This document shows, piece after piece, positions 43,872 through 56,190 of a stretch of DNA of 64,000 nucleotides. Source of the stretch: Undaria pinnatifida (lineage: Eukaryota > Sar > Phaeophyceae > Laminariales > Alariaceae); contig JABAKD010000011.1 of assembly GCA_012845835.1 (NCBI GenBank), positions 4,386,697-4,450,696 on the forward strand. Direction: 5' to 3'. The stretch's first letter is position 1. Each line of letters starts with the position of its first letter. The translations under genes were made by a program, and so were the position numbers. The notes below the pieces were generated by a model. That model was given only the letters and a program-made list of their open reading frames with translations, was not told where the DNA came from and did not search any database.

Positions 43872-44420
43872 CGCGGGGTAGCAAGTTTGGCAGAGCGGGC
43901 TGGAAAAGCGGGTGGCGTGCAGCACCGAACCTCAATGCACCGACGCGGGTGTACCTTTCGGTGCGCGCGCTGTGGTGTATCGCACCGAACCTCACCAACG
44001 CGGGTGTACCTTTTTTTTGCACGCACACAGTAAATATTTTTGGTGTGCGCACAGCCAGTAGTCAAGGAAGGCCCCTCCGTGCGCGGCTTGACCGTTTCAG
44101 CCGAGGGTTTTGGGAGCCCCCCCTCCTGAGTTTTCTCCTCCTCCTCTTCCTTTTGCTGGCCCTCGTGCGTGCGTTGCTGGAATCGGCACGCGGAGAAAAG
44201 GGGGGGGTGATTGGATCAGCAGCGTCAGAACTTCAGCCGATGCTAGGGATTGCTGTGATGCTGTGATTGATGGCGCGTAGAAGAAAAGGAGCGGTAGCAT
44301 CAGCGGCGTTAGAAACTGAGTTCACAAATCGTCTCCATCCCTCGCTACCCTGCTGCTCTCGTGTTCACGTGAAATATATAATAGAATAACGATAGAGAGG
44401 GCGTCATGACAGCGGTAAAA
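43872..44420. other. No exon recognised; short repeats
   Basis: GCGGGTGTACCTTTCGGTGC and AACGCGGGTGTACCTTTTTT are two copies of a ~50-bp unit (43940-44020). No upstream exon of the TH1 gene is visible. Confidence 0.4.
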
Positions 44421-44524
44421 TGAACCTCTCGCGAGTTAGACATGCACCGTGCAGCTGTTGATAAGAAATTGCTCATAGATTGTACAGCAGTGCTGCGTGA
44501 CACCCGTCGTGTTTCTATTGTGGA

Positions 44525-44710
44525 TCGTGGTCGGGGGGGGGGGGCGTACTCATTTGTTGCTTGCCTCAGTCATTTGACCATTGACCATGCATCCCTTTCG
44601 AGACGGAGCACCGTTCCTACTCCTAATAGAGACACCTCCAACATTTGGGCGCTCATGACGCTTCTTCCATATACTACATAGAAACTGTTTGCTAATCCTA
44701 TCCCCATCCT
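44525..44710 (+). repeat. Dispersed ~190-bp repeat, forward copy
   Basis: CATTTGACCATTGACCATGC, CGGAGCACCGTTCCTACTCC and ACGCTTCTTCCATATACTAC match the inverse of 16567-16750. Confidence 0.7.
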
Positions 44711-45214
44711 GTTTCGCCGTCTGCGGCCACCATCTATCTCCTAGGATAGCGATCGTTTTCTCGCTATCTCTAGTCTGCCAAACTCTTCCATGTCACATAC
44801 GTCTAATTTCCTCATCTCCTCTAACGCATCAGCTCCTCCTTGTATATTTAATATTTCACATTCTCCTACTATGTGACTCCTGCTCTATTGTTGTGCGGGC
44901 AGATATTGGTGGCGGCGGGGGGGGGCTTTTGACGAGAAATTACTCACACGAATGTACCACTGGCACAGCAGTACTGCGTGACGGCACCTAAATTTGGTAC
45001 CAGTAGTAACTATGCTTAGGCTCGAGGCTTGCACGAAAAATAAGAAAATCGTTTTTTACTGCTGCACCGAAAATACGGTAGTATTTATAGTGGAGCTAGT
45101 AGGACACGCCGTGCGTGCCTCACGAAATAATGCAAACGTGAAACATGAGAAAATCGTTTTTTAATACTGAAATTACAGTCCTAGTGAAGGACACAGCGTT
45201 CCTCACAAAATAAT

Positions 45215-45401
45215 GTGAGCCTGGCCCAAAGAGTTTCTCAACTCTTTGCGAATTTCAAAGGGGGAAGTGACAACGAAAAATGCGATGACAGCAGTATCAA
45301 GGGTACCAACCCAATGAAACGCAACAACCAATGTACGGGGAAGCCCCCTTCGTCTCGTACACAGTCTGCGCCAACCATGTCGTCGAAAAAGTGGTGAGCT
45401 C
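45215..45401 (+). CDS. Exon-like 60-codon frame with donor, unidentified
   Basis: VSLAQRVSQLFANFKGGSDN..NPMKRNNQC..SSRTQSAPTMSSKKW, hydrophilic and protein-like, ending AAGTG|GTGAGC, a good donor. A frayed copy of its second half lies at 30863-30960, and a short copy of its end (ATGTTGTCGAAAAAATGGTA) at 45428-45455. No ATG start; an acceptor is not evident. Could be an exon, or part of a repeat that captured one. Confidence 0.3.
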
Positions 45402-45899
45402 TACCGACAACAGCAGTAATATCGACATGTTGTCGAAAAAATGGTAAGCGCTACTGACAGTATCGGCCACTGATGACGTATACTGGTATTAATTAGCACG
45501 TATCTCTTATCTCGTACCAGGTTCGTACAAGTAGCTTGCCACTACGACAGAGCTCGTCTCTGTCAAGGATGGGCATCGGCACGGACACTGGGGGCCATGG
45601 GCTATGACTGCTGTCGGCCCTTGCGGCACACGCGTAGTCCCGTTCTGGGGACAAAACACTTGGAACTAGAGTCGGAAAAATAAGAGTCGGAAAAGGATTA
45701 AAGAAAGAGCTCCTCTAACAGCCTACGTTAGAACCTTTTGAACAGACTGGGGACTGGGGGCGCTGGATCTCGATGGGTGGAAAAACAGTTTCATGCGAAG
45801 AACACACTGCGTGGCTGGGGGGTGATAAAAGTTGCGTCCGAAGCATCACAACAACCCAAGGACAAGACGACAAGGGCGCTGCCTAATCCTGTAAATGTA

Positions 45900-46460
45900 C
45901 TGCTGGTGCGTGCTCACACGAGTCGATACTCCAGGGGTGTCACGTATACAACATCCCCCGGTGATAACTTGAGTAGCCGTTCAGAATTTGACATAACGCA
46001 TTACCGAGCGAAATGACACACCAGTACCCTACAGAGCAGGGGGTGTGCTAACCGTGCTTACCACGGACTGCCACACTACCAGCACGCTGCAGAGCCGGGC
46101 GACTGACGGACTGCCACACTACCAGCACGCTACAGAGCCGGGTGACTGCCCCTGCCGGCCTAGAACCCCCCAGATGGTTGGGGTTAGGGATAGAAAAAGG
46201 TATAGGGTAGTGTTGGTCTGGGCTCTAGTCTGGACCGACATGCACGATTGGAAATGACCACAAACGACTGGTAGGAAGGTTGTTGCCGTGCCCGTCCTGA
46301 ATATCGAGGGAGCAACTATCTTTCGGGTGTCATACTGATTATGAGGCATGGCGCCGCAGAGTGTGTGGTATATAACGTGCCCGGGTGATAAATCGGGTGG
46401 TTGTTGAGGGATTTAATGTTTCTCATCACTCAGTCAGGTGGTACACTCCAGAGGCGGTGC
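45900..46460 (+). repeat. Segmental duplication, copy 1
   Basis: CCCCGGTGATAA, GGAAGGTTGTTG, TCATACTGATTATGAGGCAT, CGCCGCAGAG and CCCGGGTGATAAATCGGGTG align in order with 48250-48780. Contains a ~45-bp internal tandem (GGACTGCCACACTACCAGCA). Confidence 0.7.
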
Positions 46461-47360
46461 ACCTGACGTCCCCGGGGGGTATACAGCAGTATACACGTAT
46501 ACACGGTCATATGAGTACGGTAGGCGGTTGACAAGACCAAATTTGAAATTATTTTGGTCGCGCAATCTGCGTCCCGAAAAACTCTTTTCCCACTGCAAGA
46601 ATTGGCCGACTCAAATTCCAAATAGTTTGTCCTCAAAACACGCATGATGCAGATCTGATGGGGGTATCGCGTACAGCGAAGCACGCGCATACAGCTAGCT
46701 CTTAACTAGGTGTCATACTGCTGCCGCGACCGCCTCGGTGCTTACTGCACACAGCAGCCAACTTGACCGTGTGTTCTCAAACCTCAAAATATACCCGATG
46801 AAGCATATGCCACGACTGGTAAAGCGACCTTGCAGACGGTACACCACGCACGGCACAGCAGCAGCAGCCGGACACGTTGTAACCGGCGTCCACTCTCGAT
46901 GATTAATCGTGCTTATTGCTCATTGCTACTCTGTGCGATTGACGAATATGCTCAGGACGAAAGCAGCTGTTGTTGTGTGTGTTGTCTTCACATTAAAACA
47001 GTGTTTTGCACCAGGAAAATCAAAGAACTCGACCCAATGCAGTACGAGTAGACTTCAATCTTATCTTCGCACAAATCATCCTTGAAATTATCGGTACTCT
47101 ACCACTGCACGCACGTACTATTCGCTGTTGCTGCGCTGCTGCTGCTGCGCTGCTGCTGCTGTACAATCGTTGACGTGGGTCAGGAGACGTGTGTGTTCTT
47201 CGCACTAAACTGACTTTTCCACCCATCTAAATCCAGCACAACCAGTGTCCGTGCTAATGGCTCTATGAGAGAGACGAGCTCTGTTACACACAACGAGATA
47301 GAGCTAAGCATTGCAAATACAGCAAGACGTGGAGTGCGCGGCATATGCGGACTTTCTACT
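46461..47360. other. No gene recognised
   Basis: Short (CTG)n at 47120-47160. The segment 47180-47320 (CATCTAAATCCAGCACAACC) matches 49000-49140, an extension of the segmental duplication. Confidence 0.4.
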
Positions 47361-47364
47361 GTCA

Positions 47365-47641
47365 AGCTTCTGGACAAGCCGTGGTCACAGGTGTCGTCCC
47401 TTCTTCCCCCCGGTTCTTGCATTCAATTTTCATCGCGCATAGGGTTCAGCAATCCCACTGCTCGTCGATTTTTCATCGAGTGTTGCTTAATCACGCTCTC
47501 GCGTTTTCCGCAAGTCAATTTGTGCACAAGATAAAATCCCCGCGAATTTATACGAGTATGCACCCGGGGGGATTCGAATTCACGAAACTGACCTATACAA
47601 GGCTCGAGGATAACCTGATACGCCACCGGAGCGACCGACTA
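47365..47641 (-). mobile_element. tRNA-derived SINE, copy 3
   Basis: Inverted relative to the 4.6-kb copy: CTTCTGGACAAGCCGTGGTC at the tail end, GGGGGATTCGAATTCACG (box B) and GATAACCTGATACGCCACCG (box A) at the head. Confidence 0.85.
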
Positions 47642-47649
47642 TCGTGGGT

Positions 47650-47960
47650 TTTTTTCTGTTCTTTTTTCCACACACATCTCTTTCCAGCTTCTGGACAAGC
47701 CGTGGTCACAGGTGTCGTCCTTTCTTCCCCCCGGTTCTTGCCTTCAATTTTATCGCGCATAGGGTTCAGCAACCCCACTGCTCGTCGATTTTTCATTGAG
47801 TGTTGCTAAATCACGCTCTCGCGTTTTCCGCAAGTCAATTTGTGCACAAGAAATTCTTCCCACAAATTTATTCGAGTATGCACTCGGGGGGATTCGAACT
47901 CACGAAACTGACCTATACCAGGCTCGAGGATAACCTGACACGCCACCGGGGCGACCGGTA
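47650..47960 (-). mobile_element. tRNA-derived SINE, copy 4
   Basis: Same orientation as copy 3 and almost adjacent. Includes the T-rich (A-tail) end TTTTTTCTGTTCTTTTTTCC and head CGCCACCGGGGCGACCG. Confidence 0.85.
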
Positions 47961-48249
47961 TAAACTAGCACGGCGGTAAAACGTGAAGAATGCGAAAATA
48001 GCGGACTACGGACAGGCGGAAATATCAGTTTAATGTGAAGAACACACATCGGACTACAGACAGCCGCAGCAGACAGACGACGTCGACATGTCGACCGTGC
48101 GATGGTAGCGGGAGCATACGGTTGGGGGTAAGGGCTACTCCGCGGGGCAAGAGGAGGATTGAATGGTACGCCTCGAGGAAGGTATAATACCACCATCACA
48201 ATGCACTGTTAACCCGCTGACTATACCGTGTATGACAGCAGTGTATATG

Positions 48250-49140
48250 AATACCACCCCCCCGGTGATAACATTTGGGGGTCCAAACATATATACCGTG
48301 GCGTGGGATACTCCTGGGGTGTGATACACAAAGTCACCCGGTGATAAATTGGGCAGTCGTTTCGAACTTATCAAAACTCGTTCCCGGGCGAGATGGATGC
48401 AATAGCAGTGATCACGAAAAGACTGCCACACTCCCAAGCACGCCGCGGAGTCGTGCGACACCCCTGCCGACCTCGAGCCTCTCAAAAGGGTGGGGGTTAG
48501 GGGTAGGATTGGGTATAGGGTCGTGTTAGTCTGGGCCGACATGCAAGATTAAAATTCACCATAAGCGACCGATAGGAAGGTTGTTGTTGCTGTGATTGCC
48601 CTGGTATTTCGGGTTAGCATATATCTTCGGGGTGTCATACCGATTATGAGGCATGACGCCGCAGAGGGTGTGTTATACAAAAACGAGCCCGGGTGATATA
48701 TCGGGTGGCTGTTTTGGGGGTTGAAACATATTTCATCACCCGGGTAGTATACTCCAGGGGTGTGACAGTAATCGTTGTTCTCATGATCAAGTCCGTGGTC
48801 ACAGGACAGACTATCTGTCACTCTGGATGTATACACAACGTACCGGATGGTACACATATACACCGTCACATATATCCGGCACTCCCCTATTTTGAGAGAT
48901 ACAGCAGTGGTACGTCAGCAGTAGCAGTTAGCAGCAGCAGTAGCAGGAAAGCTCTGAGACCAGCCCGTATCATACGAGTGCGCACAATGTATTTATACGA
49001 GTGTATGTGTGCTCTTCACATGAAACTGTTGTTTGCACCCATCGACATCCAGCACAACCACAAGCGTCCATGCCGAATGCCGATGCCTCACCCTAGAGAG
49101 GAAAGCTCTGCGGTCACCAACTGAGACACAGAGACATACA
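48250..49140 (+). repeat. Segmental duplication, copy 2
   Basis: Partner of 45900-46460 and, after 48990, of 47180-47320. Between the paired blocks the spacing differs because of the SINE pair. Contains GGTTAGGGGTAGGATTGGG-type words. Confidence 0.65.
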
Positions 49141-49209
49141 TTGCAAACCACAGCAACACAACCGTAGAAGTACCTGGTATGCACGAGTTTGGGCGAGCAA
49201 CAATGACGA

Positions 49210-52200
49210 TGTGTGATCCCAAACGAAGGGATCCCTGTGTTTTGGCCGTCGTCGTCGATGCTTTGCTTGGCCGTCGTGGATGCTGTGCATTGGAAAAACG
49301 TACCACCCGTACAAGAAGAGATTTTTCGCGCTATCCTGGTTAATATGCGTTGCCCTGCTGCCGCGTTCCCAGCCCAACTTTAAATAACTTCAACACAGCA
49401 GTGGGCGATGCAAAAACTCGGTATATTTCATGATGCGGCGGGACCGGACAGCACCTGGACAGCCAACCTCAACGAGATACCGTGTGTACCATGGGCAGCG
49501 AGAAACGTAACGCACACGCTGAAAAAACAGAATATGACGGAGTACTCAGTACTTCGATGCCGAGATGGCACGTATTATAACGGTGTACCTGGTATGCGTA
49601 TACGTTCGAGAGCTCCGGTTCCACCTCCGAAAGCAGCACACAGCTAGGAGCAGAAAGCAGATACTCGTACGACACATAATGTATGTACTCGGACGAGAAA
49701 ATTATACACCGCAAAAAAAAGCTGCCCACGTTTACTCTTTGACTCGTAGTAGTGCCCTCAGTCGCTGATGCGCCCAGATCAACCTCATGCACAAAGGGCA
49801 GGAGCAACCTCGCCGCCAGACCACTACCGGCGTGGGTAGCGAGCGGTCGGGTTCGTTCTGCCTGGGAGCGTACGAACCTCATTCTGTCTGTCCGATGCAG
49901 CTGGCCGGTTGAGATGGTGGACTCTCGAACCACATGAGGTGGTGGAAGGTTTGATATCGCATAGGCAAACCGTATGCTGAGGCAATGCACGTAGATGTGA
50001 TACATTAATACTTGCAGTCGATGAAAATAACCGATCGGCACCTCACACGGCGGTGGCTATGCATAGTACCAGTACCTGTGTAGCATAGACTACTGCTGTA
50101 CCTGGCAGTCTGTAACACCACCTAGGCCCCAAGAAGGCGGCTGACATACACAGCAGTCGTGGTGCTCTTGTGGGCATACGGACATGTACGGACCAAGTTT
50201 TGACGCTCTCAATTCTCAGTTCTCGAATTATCTTTTACTGGTGCTGTTGTGGTGTGTTTGTTCGCACGCGCCTACTGCTGTTGCTGTATTTTGACGATAT
50301 TTGATTCGCAAAACCATCAACTGACTACGAGTAGACATGTCATGGGTCAAGCTAGTCCGACGCAGAGCAAAGGGGCTTTCCTCCTCCAACGTCACTACAA
50401 CGTCACTACAATCCCGGGACGGGACAAGACCCTGCCGGAAAGCAAAGCAGATCTTACATTTGATGCGCGCTCGCTCCTGTAGGCCTGCAGGATAGAAGCC
50501 TCCTCTCCTGTCCTTGCTGCTTGGCTCCGAAAAGGTAAGCACGACCGTGGTGAAAAAAAGTGGGAAGAGATACGTGAAAGCTCTCCGGTGTATATATATA
50601 CTTGAAGTCGTTGCACCCTCTCCTACGACGTGAGGGTACTGCCACACGACCGGTCGATGGGGCCCCTGCTAGTGAGCTGCTCCGCTTCTGTCGCGACCCC
50701 TACCGGGCGTGCGCAGGCTTTCTCTGAATTCGCAGCGGCCTCGAACTTTTTTTGTCACAAAAGTGCATACTTTCTGTGAGCGAACAGAAGTGTAGAATTT
50801 GCAGCTGGAAGTTTGTATGAGATATGGAAGGCTTGTTTTGAGCGGGGGCATATAGAGTCCGAGATGGCCTGACTTGTGCCAAGCTCGTTCTGCGTTCAGA
50901 TTTCAGTGCATCACATCGCAGCGGAGGCACCATCCCGCCACACAACAGGCCGAGAAACTCTACCACAACAGAGCTGCGGAGCGAATCTTAAAAGAGAGAG
51001 TCTCCGATACCGCTCGTTTCACACTCATCGCAAGCTCGATCGGGCTTTTTGGTATGTTTCGTCCGTTGCAACGTGCAACTTTACTTTGCGACAGAAGACG
51101 TTACAAATACTACTGCTGTATACAAAAGACAATCGAAGCAAAGCTATATCGTCGTAAAGCTGTGCTATTTACGCACAGAGAAGTCCGTGTGTAACCGCCG
51201 TACACCCCGCTGAATGGTGGTTACACAAGGACGACAAGGACGACTGGTGGTACACGATGCTCATCGCTTCACCCTTACTCGCAGCACACACCCACCACTG
51301 CCCGCACCCGCACCATTCTATAAATCTTTCATCTTGTTTGACGAAGGATAGTCTAGACTAATATAGTCTATTAATAGTGTATTATTATTAGCTTTTTTAT
51401 TTCCTGCGGACCGAGTTGTCATCTTGTTTGACGAAGGATGTAGTCTAGACTCTGGACTAAAGAGTATTATCCCCTAGCTTTTTTATTTGCTGCGGACCGA
51501 GTGTGGCCACATAGTCTCTATATCGTGCCGGCATCGTTTCCTATGGCCTATTTTACGGATATCATCCATCTGCTGTTTGGTATGATAGGTGCTGTCAAGA
51601 TTTATCGCAGCGGAACGTGGCATCATCGTGCGGGCACAGGTTGACGTTGCCGAATCCACAGCAAAGTGGTCAGATTTCGACGCCATGTGGAATTACGAGA
51701 ACACCCATCGCCAATAACCAGATAGATCAAGGGCGCACAAAAAAAAAAATCCCGGACACCTACCTACCCCCCCCCGCCCCGGGTCCGACGCCGAAAAAAA
51801 TGTTTTTTTTTCCCCGAGTTTCGTCGAATGTTGAGGCCGTTTAACGTCGTCTTGTGGCTTTTTGGTCATCAAGAAAGCACCATGGAGCACCATCGACGGG
51901 GGTTAGGACTTTTGCAAGGTTTTGTTACCGCACACAAGCGTGTTTTGCTGTGTCAAGTCCTGTTCTAATCTTGCTTTCTGGAAAAGGCCTCACGCATGTT
52001 GTATCAAACTTGGATTAAATGGACGCCACAGACAGACAGTACAACACGGTGGTAGTAGTGAAGCAGATGATCTTGCTTGCTATTTGTCGTTGCTCCCCCG
52101 CCTCCCCTCCAAGCTTCCCCCCCCTCCTCCTTTTTGCCCGAACGGCCAAGATCGGCCGTTGGAGAAACATGAAAAAATGGCCGATTTCGGCCGTGCAACA

Positions 52201-52330
52201 ATAATAATATTCCCTGCGATCATAGACGGACACCTTCAGGTGTTTGCAGAAACTGCCCGCATCAGCTCTCCCGCCCGAAGCAGGGCTCTCCTCTCTCCTC
52301 GTCTCACTCTACTTGCTCCCACGATCTTTT
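49210..52330. other. No gene recognised
   Basis: Several frames of 60-190 codons exist on both strands, but none shows a domain, biased composition or paired splice sites. A diverged ~80-bp direct repeat (CATCTTGTTTGACGAAGGAT) occurs at 51330 and 51420. A C-run lies near 51768. Confidence 0.4.
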
Positions 52331-52337
52331 CTTATAC

Positions 52338-53288
52338 CTAACCCGGCCAAGACTGCTTACGCCTAAAATCACATTTGAGACAGCCCCGCCAGCCGAACCC
52401 TCGGCCGCCCCCCCCCCCTCCCCGCAAGGCTCTTCTTCTTCGTTTTCGTTTTCCAATTCTACTTTCTCTTCTTCTGCCACTTCCTCTTCCTCTTCCTCTT
52501 CCTCTTCCTCTTCCTCCTCTTCTTCTTCTTCCTCTTCCTCTTCCTCCTCCGATTCCTCTTTTCCCCACATCCTTTTCTTCCGCCTGACCCGACTTGTCCT
52601 GCGTTGGCCTGGGGCTACGCCAGAGGCACGCCCCACGGCTGCCCCCGCCCCCCCCCCCCGCCTCGTCCTCCTCCTCCTCCTCCTCCTCCTCCTCCTCCTC
52701 CTCTTCCTCCTCCTCCTCCTCCTCCTCCTCCTCCTCCTCCTCGTCGTCTCCATCATCGCCGTCCCTGTCGCCATCGCTTGATTCGCCCGAAGCGCCGGAG
52801 TCGTCTACGGGATTTCTGGTACTCCCGCCTTTGCGTTTCCCACGGACTATCACCGTGGTTGTTTGAGTACCACGCGCCCCACGCTTTTTTTTTAGATCCT
52901 TTTGTAGGCTTACTTTCACAGCGGTTTTCTCATCCTCGCTGACGACGATGCTCTTGAGGAAATCTTGGCCGACCGAATCATCCTTCCTCATCCTCACTTC
53001 TCCGGTGTGCTGTGTTTCCACGTGGCCATTCATAGAGTATTTCCACTCCCAGTGGTTATCACAGAATATGCACTTCAGCGGCGCATTAGTGCACGGCGAA
53101 GTCGGCGTGGATCGGAGTGCCGACCTCAGAGTTATTGAGGCGATTGGACCTTGGCTTTTGGCCAGTCTCGGCGCGAGCTGGCATCTGGAATGTATCCGCA
53201 GCGCTGCTTTGCCAGTCTGTGGTGCGTGCACCCAGGACTTACAGCCGTCGTTTCGGCCGCAGAATCCACACGTGCCGCTCCCCATCAA
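52338..53288 (-). CDS. C2H2 zinc-finger / acidic-basic low-complexity protein, unknown
   Basis: Starts near 53285 (GSGTCGFCGRNDGCKSWVHA) and contains CIFCDNHWEWKYSMNGHVETQH, a C-X2-C-X12-H-X4-H finger at about residues 73-94, preceded by other Cys pairs. Then a charged linker (KVSLQKDLKKK), a Ser/Asp/Gly segment, about 28 Glu encoded by (CTC)n, and a Gly/Arg-rich tail encoded by CTTCCT repeats. The first ~165 codons look like genuine coding sequence. The tail frame is arbitrary because all three frames of the repeats are open. It may be a DNA-binding or transposon-derived protein; I cannot name it. The upstream frame is closed by a TGA about 48 bases before the ATG. Confidence 0.45.
   Translation of the reverse strand: MMGSGTCGFCGRNDGCKSWVHAPQTGKAALRIHSRCQLAPRLAKSQGPIASITLRSALRSTPTSPCTNAPLKCIFCDNHWEWKYSMNGHVETQHTGEVRMRKDDSVGQDFLKSIVVSEDEKTAVKVSLQKDLKKKRGARGTQTTTVIVRGKRKGGSTRNPVDDSGASGESSDGDRDGDDGDDEEEEEEEEEEEEEEEEEEEEEEEEEDEAGGGGGGSRGACLWRSPRPTQDKSGQAEEKDVGKRGIGGGRGRGRRRRGGRGRGRGRGRGSGRRRESRIGKRKRRRRALRGGGGGGRGFGWRGCLKCDFRRKQSWPG
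52465..52745 (+). repeat. (CTTCCT)n and (CTC)n microsatellites
   Basis: CTTCCTCTTC units at 52480-52555 and (CTC)n at 52668-52741. They encode the acidic stretch on the minus strand. Confidence 0.9.
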
Positions 53289-53439
53289 GCCCTGCGTGAT
53301 TGGTGTGCGGAACGCAGTACGGAATGTAGGTCAGGAACTCCGACGCGTTCCGTGTATTGCACGTTCGAAGATTCTGAGATTGCAGCAAACGATGGCTATG
53401 ATCAACCACTAGTCTAGACTACATACATAGAGTATTGGA

Positions 53440-53807
53440 TTAAATTGAATGCACAGCCCACCTTGTCAAGGATGTGCCCCGCAACATGAAGCCGCATTCT
53501 TGACACCAGAATCTCCTTGGAACAGAACGTGCAGACGACTTTCCCCCCAATGCACGACGAGGAGGCCGTATTCGATGCTCCAGCCCCTTCTGATGCATGG
53601 GTGAGGTCAGCATGAAGAGGGAGCGGGTGGGGCTTGCCGGATGCCGTTGTGTCGGCTTGTGCAAGCTTGTGTACTGGCCCGGTTCGATCTCGTGGTGTCG
53701 GCGGCGTCTCGAGGACGATGTACTACGCCCGTACAGTAGTGGCACCAAGTGTCACTGACCTCACACCTACGTTGCCGAGGGTTCGCCTCTTGTTCGACTA
53801 AACCCAT
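53440..53807 (-). other. Cysteine-pair fragments, possibly a transposase zinc ribbon
   Basis: Two overlapping minus frames contain RRCEVSDTWCHYC and RRFWCQECGFML. Their order and spacing loosely recall the C-terminal Cys-rich motif of piggyBac-type transposases. No DDD core is visible, so this is speculative. Confidence 0.15.
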
Positions 53808-53945
53808 TTTCCGCCGTGGGTGGCACCCAGTGCCTAGTCTATGGCCAAGTCACTTTGTTTTATATAGGAATTAGTGTTGCATGGTTCTTTATATAGGAAT
53901 TAGAGTTGCATAGTCCTTTATATAGGATTAAGTGTGCTGGCAGAC

Positions 53946-53970
53946 CCCCCCCCCCCCCCCCCCCCCCCCT
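53946..53970 (+). repeat. Poly-C run
   Basis: About 24 C. Preceded by three ~31-bp units with TTATATAGGAATTAG (53855-53930). Confidence 0.9.
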
Positions 53971-55930
53971 CCCTGCCGATCAAATGCAAAAACTGGAGGT
54001 AGGTGTCCAGGAGTTTTTTTTTGTGCGCCCTTGGATAGATGGATATTCTCGATCACGCACACACACGCGCGCGCGGCAATGGAGAAACGCGATCACCAGA
54101 AAGCAACCCCGGGATACGGAAGATCTGTGAGGAATATACCGGGTAGGGATCGGAACCCCCAGCTGCGTGATGAGTGATGAGTGAATTGCACCTTCCTTCG
54201 CTCCTTCGTCAGCACTACTTACAGCAGTAGTAGTAGACGTCTTCCTCGGAACCCCGAATAGATCCCAGCGGAAGTACCAGGCATGTCAGAATCGTCAGAG
54301 TTAAATCGTCATTGACCCCCGCACCTCGTACACCAATTCGTGGGTTCGGCTTGCCGGGTGTCCGTTACACGTTTTGAGACCCTTGGATCACGACCTAAAA
54401 ACGGCGGGTGCAATTTTATTAAGCGTCTACTGTACTGTGTGGTCACAGTAAGGATAGAACATGCAGCAGTACTATGTTATCACCGCGATGTGCGCTTGTC
54501 GCACCGCCCCCAGCTTTTTGCGGTTCGAAAGTTTTCCATACCCTGGCAGCGCCGGCCGCTTCGTGTTGAGGATGCTGTGTACCGGTAGTGACCATTTTTT
54601 GTCGGCATATTTCCCTCTAAAAATCAGTATGAAGCCTTAAAAAAGTGTAAGCCAGTTTTTCGCCCTGAGGGAAGTTGCAAGTTGCAGTGCGTGTGAGTTG
54701 CGAAGCATCGTATCTTCGACCCATAACACGAACCCTCCGAATAATTTTAGTCCCCTCCTGAGTATTTGTGCGGTCGTTCAGAAGGACGGCTACGTGCGTG
54801 AACCGTTGTGGCACGGTGACCCCTCGTATTGTTGTGTGGATGCGATCTGCCCCTCAGGAAGAACACCCACGATGTCTTTTTTTTGCTTTTCTCGGCTCGC
54901 ACATACTGATAAGACATCAAGGCGAGGCAAGCGGCATTCCCCAAGCGCGTTTGGGATATCCAAGTGCTACCCTTTTAAACAATATAGTAGGGTCTTCCTT
55001 TCACCGTGTGAATTCGGAGACAAAATAAATGTAGCGACCTCCGTTTACCACCAAGATAACTCTGCCCTGTTCCCGATTAAGCATGTGTACACTTCAGACA
55101 GTTTCGCCATAAATCAAGTTACAGGTAAATGGGTGTTGCTTTTGCTGCTTCTCGTGCGAGAGTGCGCATACGGCAGGAATGGACGTAGGCCCGACACGCA
55201 GGGCGTTACCCATGCATAGCAAATACCGTTACAGTATCTGTTACAGTGACGAAAGTGTCAAGGGGCTGCTGGAAATGAAAAGCGGGTCGCGCTCTGGTGG
55301 TCGGTGGAACAACATGATGTCGCTTAGCCGCTCGGTAAAGTCGCACTACTAATATTATTCTTGTACTCTGGGCCCGAGGTACGGTATTTTTCGAGCTGTG
55401 AATCGGCACGACTTAAGACACCAACAAGTTACTAAAGATGTCGGCCAAATAGTGAGTCGTTTCCCAGAGGTACCGACTATAATCCGTCTTATTGGGTTTC
55501 CATACCTGCGGGAAGGCTTGTTCAATGCGAGCTGTTTTTTTATTTCATCGGCGGAGTCCTTTGGGCTGGAGGGGAGCTAATGTGGCTCGTTTTCGCTGGG
55601 CTAAATTAGCAGAAAAACGCGAGCGTAACAATTACTGCCATGGCAGTGTATATCGCGAAACAAAACAGCACAACAGCTTTCGACTTGCAAAATAATTAGG
55701 GTAAACATGCGAAAAGGACGAAGCGTTCCAACTTACAAACATGTAGGGTTAGCGTTTGCGCGAGAATGCCCAAGCTGCTGGAAGCGCCCTAACGTGCTCA
55801 CCCTAACAACAACAACAACAACAACAAACCTCAACGACCCGAAGACCCTCTGTTTCAGACATCGGGTGACAGATTCAAACAAAGCTATTGCGCGGCATAT
55901 CTCTACGATGTTCGACTTCGCAACAGATTC
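53971..55930. other. No firm gene; one 173-codon frame
   Basis: A plus frame at 54698-55219 has no recognised domain. The part KINVATSVYHQDNSALFPIK ends near TTACAG|GTAAAT, a fair donor, so an exon is conceivable. CGTAACAATTACTGCCATGG at 55624 recurs as CGTAACACATGTCTCCATGG at 57844. Confidence 0.25.
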
Positions 55931-55940
55931 TCACGACGAC

Positions 55941-56190
55941 GCATGCCACGATAGAGGCACTTTTTGGCTGAAAAGTTTTCTGAATGACGGGGCTCCTTAA
56001 TCAAAAATCGTCGGAATTTCATCAACATTCTATAACATTTTTTGTTGCGTACCTAGGCCATGGGATTGTTCATCGGGCGTACGTTGTAGCGCTTTTATTT
56101 TTTCCCCATTCAGTTTTTGGGAGAGGTTGGAATTTTTGTGAATGACGGGTCTCCTTAACCCAAAATCGTCGGAATTTTATTCAATTTATT
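55941..56190 (+). repeat. ACGATAGAGG-family repeat, copy 3 plus a fragment
   Basis: CCACGATAGAGGCAC, GAATGACGGGGCTCCTTAAT, AAAATCGTCGGAA and TACCTAGGCCATGGGATTG. The middle block recurs at 56138-56190 (GAATGACGGGTCTCCTTAAC). Confidence 0.75.

Noticed and set aside
49469-50041. 190-codon minus-strand frame
   Set aside because: No domain, no splice support, and contains sequence shared with local repeats; not distinguishable from chance.
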